DNA of 64,000 nt from Tritrichomonas musculus (taxonomy: Eukaryota; Parabasalia; Tritrichomonadida; Tritrichomonadidae): positions 248,001 to 312,000 of the forward strand of contig JAPFFF010000066.1 of NCBI GenBank assembly GCA_039105265.1. The letters are read 5' to 3'. Each line of letters starts with the position of its first letter. The stretch's first letter is position 1. Made by a program: the position numbers and the translations under genes. Below, one piece after another: positions 56,745 through 64,000 of the stretch. The notes under the pieces were generated by a model. That model worked only from the letters and a program-made list of their open reading frames with translations, did no database searches and was not told where the DNA came from.

Positions 56745-59700
56745 TTAATCAGCGATAGGAACAACCAAAACCTTCTTAGATTCCGTGTAACAAATCAGGC
56801 CATCAATTTCCTGGTTATACTTCATTACAACAATTTTTGAGGGCTGATGTTCCAGGATGCTGATTGCCTTCAAAGACACAGAATTAATTGTCACAATTTC
56901 ATTCTGTGAGGTAGACAAGGCAATGACATCGGTTCTCATTCTACTTTCAATTGATTCAGCACAAATGATATTAAATGAAAATTTCCGAGAACCGTTTTTC
57001 ACTCCGTTTGCAGTGAAATTTACAGCCTCTTTTCCTCTGAAAATGACGAAGCTGTTTCTTGTCATTATTATGTCATCTGATCTAAGAATTCCAGTGTCAA
57101 TTGTCTTGATCAGCTTCAAATAAGGAAAGACGGAAATGGACAAAATTCCGCTTTCATCAATTGCCAGAAGGATTCTCATTTCATCCTGGATTTTGACGTG
57201 AATGATTGGTTTTCGATGAGCAATCAAAGTTCTAAATGGCACAATTTTTTTTGTATTCAAAATTGAATTCACATTCAAAATTGAATCAGAAAATTTGTCA
57301 GTGAAAGGATTGATTGCACCATTCAATTTCAAAGATGAAGAAGAATTCAAATTTTTCTTTGTTTCGTTTTTTTCTGAAATCTTCCAGGTGACAATTGATG
57401 AATCAGCAGATCCTGATGCAAAATATATTGAAGATGAACTAGAATCAATACAATTGATTCCTTTTAAATGTGGGCTTTCATCGCCCAAATAAAAAGTTTT
57501 TTCATTAAAATCAAAACCAAATAAATTTTTCGTCCCAAGAATGACGAAACATAAAAAAGAACCACAAAACAAAACATGCTCAAAATGATGAAATTCGAAA
57601 GGAATCTTCATTCCTTTGTTGAATTTGTTCGCATGACATAAAACTTTGCTAATTACTTCATTGTCATGGAAGAGGAAAATTTCAACTTCTTTCAATTTTC
57701 CATCAGTGACGGTTACACCGATAGTTCGAACAAACCCCTCTGAAATCAAATTGAATGAGGTGTGTTTTGTCTGACTCTTATTGCACGTTCCTCGTGCTGG
57801 ATGAGGACCAACAAAAAGACGGACTGGAATCTGTCCGTTGTTACTCAATTTCCAGTGAATTCTCTTGTTCCTTTCAATGTCAACATCACTTTTTCTGTTG
57901 ATATTTGGCTTTGTCTCATTCAAAAAGTTCTTAAGCCACTTTTTCTTCTTTTTTTCTTTCGGGCTGTTTCTGTTCTTTGCATCTTTCTCATTCTGCTGCA
58001 TCCCTGAAAAGTGCCACACTGTCGGCGATAGATCGGGATCAATGAGGCTTTCGTGGTTCTGATTCACGCCCCAAATCATGTCGATCCATTTGTGAATGCT
58101 CAGTGAGACCTCTTCTGATTCAAGTGCTTCAAGATTCTTCATCACAAATGACGATGCATTCGGTGCCCACTTCGGAAAGTCGGTCCATTTTGTGAAGATC
58201 TCTGGCATGAAGAAAAACTCGGGTGGAAGCTCGCATTGGAGGCGGCCTTCTGTGATCTCACCGAGAATCTCTGAATAAGAAGAAAATGGCTTAAAAACGG
58301 ATTCCCTTTTGTCATTGTTACTTGAACAATTTTCACAGTCAGATGAACCACTGTTTTTGTTGGATTTCTCAGATTTCATTGAATTTTCATTTTTGTTTTC
58401 AATAACTTTTTTATTTTGATGATTTTCAATTTTGTTTTCATCATTTGTGCTTCTTTTTGAATTCAATTTGTCATCATTTTTGTTATTATCAACATTTTCA
58501 CAACGATTAACAACGTTTTTTACTTTGTTTTCGCCAATTCTAAACTGCTCGATTTCAAAGAGGAATCTTTTAGTTAGTTCAGGAGTTGAGGATGTCTTAT
58601 TAAAGAGGAATGACTTATAAGGATCCAAGTCGCTGTATTTTCTCTCTCTCCACTTTTCCATGTTTCCAACGGAGAGTGCAAGAGAGACATTTTTAGAGAG
58701 ATCTCTAACGAGGCTTTGATCATCGGTAGAAGTGAACAAGAGAGGGAAGATTGGATAACTTTCGATGTCGAGAAATGATCTTCCACTTAACAAGTTCAAC
58801 CACAAAATGTAGTCGAAGTTAGAGATTTCTCTCTTCCTCCATTGTTGTGTCAAACAAAGCCTCTCAATTTCACAAGAAGGATCAGAATCTTGAAAGAAGA
58901 CGCAATTATTCAAATTTATTTTTTTCAAGTTAGAAACAACGTCATTACGTGTAGCAGTTATTTTGTAAACAACCGTTGTTTCACCTTCATTTAAATAGAT
59001 TTTTTTATCGTCATTTTCTTCTTCGTCATCGTCATTCGTTATTTGAGTCATGAAACGGAAAAGAAAAGTCTTTCCTCTCAGCGTCGTAAAAGTGAACGAA
59101 TTAGGAAGATGGTGATAATAATTCCAAAAGATGCAATGAACACTATTTTTGAGTATAAATAAAGGTTTCCCTTTTGTTGTTGAAAAACGAATCCCATCTT
59201 TAGTGATGATGAAGATGCCCGGAATTTTGGTGTAAAGTTTCACTCTTTCACATTTTGCAGACCAAATTTCATTCGTTGTAAAATGATCTTGAACAGATGG
59301 ACTATCGAGGATCTGATAGTTCAATTGTTGTGAATTTGTTAACAAAAAGGGCCTAAAATGATTATCAATGATATTAAACCTTCTCATTGAATTTGTCCAA
59401 ATTGGTCTCAATTTTCTAAACATTCTTTCTCTCAAATTATTTTTTGTCAATTCTTTTTGTTTCAAATCCAAAAAATACGAATCAATGTCAACGAATTGAA
59501 ACTCTTCCATTTCAAAACTAAACAGTTGCGACAATTTATCACCTACTGATGAAATTGGGTGAAGTGAAGTGATGAAGTGATTCATAAAATTTGATGCTTC
59601 TTCATACAATTTGACACTCGGTGAAGCAAGAATTGATTCATATTTTAAAAGGAAGAATCTAGCTTCTTTAAAATCAGAAATGTGTAACGAAACTTCATTC

Positions 59701-62700
59701 AAAAGTGGATAAATAAACGGTGTCCCTATTTCATATCTTTCTGCAACAAGATTCAACATGTAGTTGATCTTTTTCGATTGAAAAAGTTGGTTGTGACATA
59801 GAAAACTTAGCATCACACAAAGTTGAATCGAAGTCTCCTCTGGAAGTGAAAAATCATTCAGAAATGTCATCAATAGTTCAGTGGTCTTCATGTCGGCCCA
59901 AACCTCTTTGTTCTTGTAAAGAAGGCCAAATTTATTGACCTTCTTTTTGAGTGTGTTTTCTTTCAATTTGTCAAAAATTTGCTTCAGAACGAATTTCTTC
60001 CGAATGAAGAATGAAAGCGAGTAGAGAAGTTCGGGAGGCTGCTGATCGACAAGACTCGACCTCCTGTCTCGCGCTGGACTCTGCAGCAAGTCAAAGGAAA
60101 CAGAATGATGAAAACCAGAAAAAGGAGAAACTTGTATCGAATTAACAGAAAGCTTATTCAAACTTTCTTTATTAGCTATTTGATTACCAACAGAGGATTC
60201 AGACAAATCTTCTTTATTATTAAGTTGATCAGAACTAGCTGAGAATTTAGGCAAGCTTTCTTTATTAGCTATTTGATTACTAAAAGAAGAATTAGACAAA
60301 TTCTCTTTACTATTTCCTTGATCAGAACTAGCTGAGAATTTAGGCAAGCTTTCTTTATCACGAGATTGAAGCAAATTTTCTTGGTTATCAACAGACAATT
60401 TAGGGAAGCTTTCCTTACTGTTTTCTTGGCTATCAACCGGAGAATTACTCAAATTTACTTTATTAGAATTTTCAGAATCAGAAGAAATTTTTGTGAAACT
60501 TTCTTTGCTTGCAGTGCTGCTTGCATCTGTGCTTGATCCAACATACAAACTGATATTTGGCAGCGACACGTTATTATTATCAGCTTTTTTTAAGAATGAC
60601 GGTTTTATGTAGCTTGAATTCCTTCTTACAACTTCTTTAGGGAGGAAGACTGATGCGTATTTGGTGAATTCAAAGACAGAACGGTTAATTCCGAAGCATA
60701 TTGAATTCACAACAATGTCAATCATTTTTGGGACGTCAATAAAGTTATTTTTAGATTTAGAATTATTTAATTCAATCACTTTCAAAATAACTGAGCTAGC
60801 AATTGCATTCTGATAATCATGGAAGTTGCTATTTAATTCTTCGGCAAGGATGTCAATTATTTGATAAGCATCTGCGAATAAATTAATATTCAATGATATG
60901 ATATCGATCAAATATTTGACAAGACGATTAGATAGGACAATCGCGTAAGAAATGAGCAAGAACAAAGTTACAGGATTAATTGAAGAAGCCACGTAATGAA
61001 GGCACAGGCTATCATTAAAAATTCTTATCAAAAAGTTCGTTATCTTCTCAATTTGATTTGAGGAAGATTGAAAGGCAAACGATAGAATAAAAGGCAAAAT
61101 TGGAAGGTAAATTGTATGATCACTCAGTTCGATTTCATTTATATTTTCAAGACTTTTAAATGACTTGCCAACGAAGACGCCACAAAAATGTGACAAAAAA
61201 CGGTTTATTTCAAAATAATCTCTTTGAATTGAAATTTGTGTCTTTAACAACAAAGCCAAATATTTCAAGTTTCGTTGTGCGAACAATTGCAACACAGCAC
61301 ATAAGATTTCAGGATGATTTGAATGCATCAGTCTATCGTCATTAATCATTATGTTAATTGCGATGTCATGAAGTTTTGGATAACTCGTTGTTATCGCACG
61401 AACAGCTTGAAACATTGTCAATGAAGATTCAATGTCATCAACTGACATTTTTCCAATCATTTGACAGAGAAGAAGCATCTCTTTCTGGCCAAATAAACGT
61501 GACACATTCACAATTATTTGAATCAATAATGTTTGAATATTGCTTGTCACTTTTCGGTCATGAAATTGATGATAAATCATTTGACAGAAAAGCGGGAAAG
61601 TGACACATGATATAAAAAAAGTTGGCTCAATACGACTCCACTTTGTCATCACTCTAAACAAGACAGACTCATCTGATTCAAGATAAGGTTTGAATGACAA
61701 AATGAGTGAATCAAAGAAATTTTTCATTAAGTCAATATTCGTGATGATTTTCTCAAATTCAATAATATTCTCCCAGAACTCAACAGATAAATCACTAGGT
61801 TTAATGTTCCTTATAAAATAGGTGATTAAATAAAACCCATTTATTTCGAGCATCTGTTTTTGAAGCTCATTCGACTTTTTCAATAGAAATTTTAATGTCG
61901 AAAAAAGATTCGAAATGATTTCAATATCAAGTCCTTCTCGTGAGAAGAAAAGAATGAAATCATTTAGGCCTGAAAAACTTGTAAATACATTGGCAAATGT
62001 AGGAATGTAACTTTCACAGTTGGCACAATAAACAGCATCTTTATTATCATCATTCAAAATTGAATCAAAATTGGATTCAATTGAATTTTCTTGCTGTGAA
62101 ATTAAATTTGGCGGGATGTAATTATATGCCAAATTCTTCAAATGATTCTCAGAATCAATGAATCTTGGTGTGAACAATGCAAATAAAGATGGATCATTTA
62201 TGTCACCATTTAAAAAGCTGCGTTTCAAAGGGCCGATATAAATCATTATTTTTGTCAAAATTCCTTCAACATTCTTGAATTTTGAAGTCGAAACGGTTGG
62301 CTTCAACATGATGGCAGTTTCTATCGGCGATAGATGAAATGGATCACACGAACTTTGTGAAGAATCAAAGATCAAATTGTCATCATTCAATTGAATGATC
62401 ACTTCACCTAGTGATTTAAAATGTATCTTTAAATCAAACCATTCATTCTTCGGAAAATCGACTGGAATGACGATAGGTTTTGAATAGTGGTTCGATGATA
62501 TCACAATTTTATGTTGGGCCAAATAGATACACAAAAAGCTGTTCTGTGATATGAACGATGCCAAACTCATCATCGACTTGAAATGGGGAACTAATAAGCT
62601 CACAAAAATTGTGAATCCTAGATTGAAAAAGTTTATCGGTAAAGAAGGAAGAAGAATCGATGATGATAATGAATCAAAACGAAGAGCTGAAGATGGAGAA

Positions 62701-64000
62701 AGTTGATTCTCATTAAGTGAATCTTCAAGATACTTCAAAAACTTGGAAATTCGAATGTGATTGATCTTGTGACTTAAATCAAGATGATTGAAAATGGAAA
62801 GAAATTTCTCAGAAGTTTCTCTGTCACAAATAAATCTGTCAACGAGAACAACAACTTTCATAATCAAATCAAAAAGATCATCTTCGTGATGGTCATTCAA
62901 GATTTCTAGCTTCGAGGTCGAGGAAAACAAATCATTGCTGTTAAATTTAATTAATCTGACGTTTGATGATTTAGAATCCGTTAATTTAATGTTGTCCCTA
63001 AGTGAGTTAGATAAATCATCAGAATCACTTTCATGCGACTCTTCTTCTGAAATTGAATTGGAATCATCATCGTTTTTAAATAATTCTTGCTCTGAAATCA
63101 ATTTTGAATCATTAACATTGCTTTCATGTAATTCTTGCTCTGAAATCAATTTAGAGTTGATTTCAATGTTTTTGTGTGATTCTTGCTTTGAAATCAAATC
63201 GATTGTAAAATCAAGGAGAATCTTGATTATCCCAGCTTGATAAAAAGCAAGAATTCTGACAGAATTGTTGATGATTGCGCTGTACAGCTTCTCCAAGAAA
63301 TTTTTCGAATATTTTTCAGAACAAAAAATAATTTTCACCAATGGAACGGGCTCCTTGAATCCCTCGAAAGCCTTGATGTAAGACAAGATCGATAAAATTG
63401 ATTTGTAAATGCTCTGTGAGAGTCTTCCTTTTCTTTTCTCGATGTACCTTCTTGTTATCAATTCCCAGTCAATTTTGAATTTAGGCACAGAATCAGAGTA
63501 ATACAACTCGAGCAGTCTGAACATTGAATCAAAGCATTCATCATCATCAACAACATTTTCATTACAAGAAACAATTGTTTCTTGAATCAATTTGAAAAGC
63601 GTTGTTTTTAAAACATTCTTTAAAACCGAATTTTCCATTGAATCCACAATTTCATAAAATAGTCTGAAAAAGTGGGATTTTTCAATGGTCTCTGAAACAG
63701 CTTCTTGTAAGTATTCAAAACTTGGAGCTTTTTCAGAGGTTTCACTTAAGAATGCAAAAAGTTTTCGAAAAAACGATTGGCCAACTTTTTCATAAGAAGA
63801 TTGATTCAATAATTGAACAAAAAATAAGTTGGCCTCAAGTGAGTCAATCGCAGAAAATAGAAAAGTTTCAGAATTAAAAATCTCATTCAAAAAGTCAATT
63901 ATTAAAGAGATGCACTCAATGTTCTTCAAATTGGCAAAGGCAGCACGAAAAGTCCTGAAAAAGCCATCATTAGTCAAATAGTTATCACTCAAAATTGAGA
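56745..64000 (-). CDS. BEACH-domain protein (LYST/neurobeachin-like), 5' end beyond right edge
   Basis: An open frame of more than 2,415 codons runs in from the right edge; no ATG marks a start. Order from the N-side: long helical region, a concanavalin A-like lectin fold (about 62,300-62,540), more helical repeats, Ser/Asn-rich low-complexity repeats (about 60,130-60,520), a PH-BEACH domain (about 58,990-59,290), a BEACH domain (about 58,000-58,870; LTQQWRKREISNFDYILWLN and WIDMIWGVNQNHESLIDPDL) and WD40 repeats at the C-end (FASGSADSSIVTWKI). BEACH proteins steer membrane traffic and lysosome or vacuole size. An Asn/Lys-rich insertion of about 75 residues splits the BEACH domain at about 58,290-58,515. 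Confidence 0.93.
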   Translation of the reverse strand, partial: SILSDNYLTNDGFFRTFRAAFANLKNIECISLIIDFLNEIFNSETFLFSAIDSLEANLFFVQLLNQSSYEKVGQSFFRKLFAFLSETSEKAPSFEYLQEAVSETIEKSHFFRLFYEIVDSMENSVLKNVLKTTLFKLIQETIVSCNENVVDDDECFDSMFRLLELYYSDSVPKFKIDWELITRRYIEKRKGRLSQSIYKSILSILSYIKAFEGFKEPVPLVKIIFCSEKYSKNFLEKLYSAIINNSVRILAFYQAGIIKILLDFTIDLISKQESHKNIEINSKLISEQELHESNVNDSKLISEQELFKNDDDSNSISEEESHESDSDDLSNSLRDNIKLTDSKSSNVRLIKFNSNDLFSSTSKLEILNDHHEDDLFDLIMKVVVLVDRFICDRETSEKFLSIFNHLDLSHKINHIRISKFLKYLEDSLNENQLSPSSALRFDSLSSSILLPSLPINFFNLGFTIFVSLLVPHFKSMMSLASFISQNSFLCIYLAQHKIVISSNHYSKPIVIPVDFPKNEWFDLKIHFKSLGEVIIQLNDDNLIFDSSQSSCDPFHLSPIETAIMLKPTVSTSKFKNVEGILTKIMIYIGPLKRSFLNGDINDPSLFALFTPRFIDSENHLKNLAYNYIPPNLISQQENSIESNFDSILNDDNKDAVYCANCESYIPTFANVFTSFSGLNDFILFFSREGLDIEIISNLFSTLKFLLKKSNELQKQMLEINGFYLITYFIRNIKPSDLSVEFWENIIEFEKIITNIDLMKNFFDSLILSFKPYLESDESVLFRVMTKWSRIEPTFFISCVTFPLFCQMIYHQFHDRKVTSNIQTLLIQIIVNVSRLFGQKEMLLLCQMIGKMSVDDIESSLTMFQAVRAITTSYPKLHDIAINIMINDDRLMHSNHPEILCAVLQLFAQRNLKYLALLLKTQISIQRDYFEINRFLSHFCGVFVGKSFKSLENINEIELSDHTIYLPILPFILSFAFQSSSNQIEKITNFLIRIFNDSLCLHYVASSINPVTLFLLISYAIVLSNRLVKYLIDIISLNINLFADAYQIIDILAEELNSNFHDYQNAIASSVILKVIELNNSKSKNNFIDVPKMIDIVVNSICFGINRSVFEFTKYASVFLPKEVVRRNSSYIKPSFLKKADNNNVSLPNISLYVGSSTDASSTASKESFTKISSDSENSNKVNLSNSPVDSQENSKESFPKLSVDNQENLLQSRDKESLPKFSASSDQGNSKENLSNSSFSNQIANKESLPKFSASSDQLNNKEDLSESSVGNQIANKESLNKLSVNSIQVSPFSGFHHSVSFDLLQSPARDRRSSLVDQQPPELLYSLSFFIRKKFVLKQIFDKLKENTLKKKVNKFGLLYKNKEVWADMKTTELLMTFLNDFSLPEETSIQLCVMLSFLCHNQLFQSKKINYMLNLVAERYEIGTPFIYPLLNEVSLHISDFKEARFFLLKYESILASPSVKLYEEASNFMNHFITSLHPISSVGDKLSQLFSFEMEEFQFVDIDSYFLDLKQKELTKNNLRERMFRKLRPIWTNSMRRFNIIDNHFRPFLLTNSQQLNYQILDSPSVQDHFTTNEIWSAKCERVKLYTKIPGIFIITKDGIRFSTTKGKPLFILKNSVHCIFWNYYHHLPNSFTFTTLRGKTFLFRFMTQITNDDDEEENDDKKIYLNEGETTVVYKITATRNDVVSNLKKINLNNCVFFQDSDPSCEIERLCLTQQWRKREISNFDYILWLNLLSGRSFLDIESYPIFPLLFTSTDDQSLVRDLSKNVSLALSVGNMEKWRERKYSDLDPYKSFLFNKTSSTPELTKRFLFEIEQFRIGENKVKNVVNRCENVDNNKNDDKLNSKRSTNDENKIENHQNKKVIENKNENSMKSEKSNKNSGSSDCENCSSNNDKRESVFKPFSSYSEILGEITEGRLQCELPPEFFFMPEIFTKWTDFPKWAPNASSFVMKNLEALESEEVSLSIHKWIDMIWGVNQNHESLIDPDLSPTVWHFSGMQQNEKDAKNRNSPKEKKKKKWLKNFLNETKPNINRKSDVDIERNKRIHWKLSNNGQIPVRLFVGPHPARGTCNKSQTKHTSFNLISEGFVRTIGVTVTDGKLKEVEIFLFHDNEVISKVLCHANKFNKGMKIPFEFHHFEHVLFCGSFLCFVILGTKNLFGFDFNEKTFYLGDESPHLKGINCIDSSSSSIYFASGSADSSIVTWKISEKNETKKNLNSSSSLKLNGAINPFTDKFSDSILNVNSILNTKKIVPFRTLIAHRKPIIHVKIQDEMRILLAIDESGILSISVFPYLKLIKTIDTGILRSDDIIMTRNSFVIFRGKEAVNFTANGVKNGSRKFSFNIICAESIESRMRTDVIALSTSQNEIVTINSVSLKAISILEHQPSKIVVMKYNQEIDGLICYTESKKVLVVPIAD

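Noticed and set aside
1-64000. CRISPR arrays, bacterial operons or ribosome-binding sites
   Set aside because: Gene content is eukaryotic; the regular repeats found are coding Sel1 units or transposon arrays, not spacer-separated repeats.

Overview
The window looks like nuclear DNA of a parabasalid (trichomonad) protist, most likely a Tritrichomonas-like species. This is inferred from AT-rich sequence with homopolymer runs, long uninterrupted protein genes, and families typical of trichomonads: a BspA-type leucine-rich-repeat protein, ankyrin proteins, protein kinases fused to Sel1 repeats, a giant HECT ligase, a BEACH protein, a Polinton/Maverick element and a Merlin (ISXO2/IS1595-like) transposon. 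No intron could be proven.

Layout. Positions 1 to about 8,957 are one end of a Polinton/Maverick: a left-edge partial gene, an SF3/D5-like helicase, four small coiled-coil proteins, the integrase, and five proteins of unknown role. Two families of short upstream sequences recur in front of these genes. Positions 9.7-14.6 kb hold a BspA-like LRR gene and an ankyrin/zinc-finger gene. Positions 15.2-20.9 kb are transposon-rich: a hAT-like MITE with a perfect 8-bp target duplication, then a 4.4-kb Merlin element with 818-bp inverted repeats that contain 133-bp tandem arrays. Positions 21.4-27.5 kb hold a tRNA-Pro(UGG), an MFS transporter, a mariner-like MITE, a frame-disrupted NTF2-like gene, a decayed ankyrin gene, a second TSD-flanked MITE and one copy of a dispersed A-tract repeat. 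Positions 29-37 kb are a giant HECT E3 ligase.

Positions 37.6-41.2 kb hold a kinase-Sel1 gene with 13 almost identical 108-bp units and a decayed head-to-head copy of its own start. Positions 42.7-47.1 kb hold an amino-acid transporter and an MFS-like transporter separated by kinase debris and fold-back elements. Positions 49-54 kb hold a truncated metacaspase, a truncated kinase and a second kinase-Sel1 gene. Positions 54.2-56.1 kb encode a kinase-pseudokinase tandem. Positions 56.7-64 kb are a 5'-partial BEACH-WD40 gene.

The host genes fall into signalling and ubiquitin roles (three kinases, HECT ligase), membrane transport (three permeases), vesicle traffic (BEACH) and protein-interaction scaffolds (LRR, ankyrin, Sel1). 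They are not an operon. Several annotated starts are the first true ATG, a little inside the longest open frame. All functional assignments come from motif recognition by eye, without database searches.
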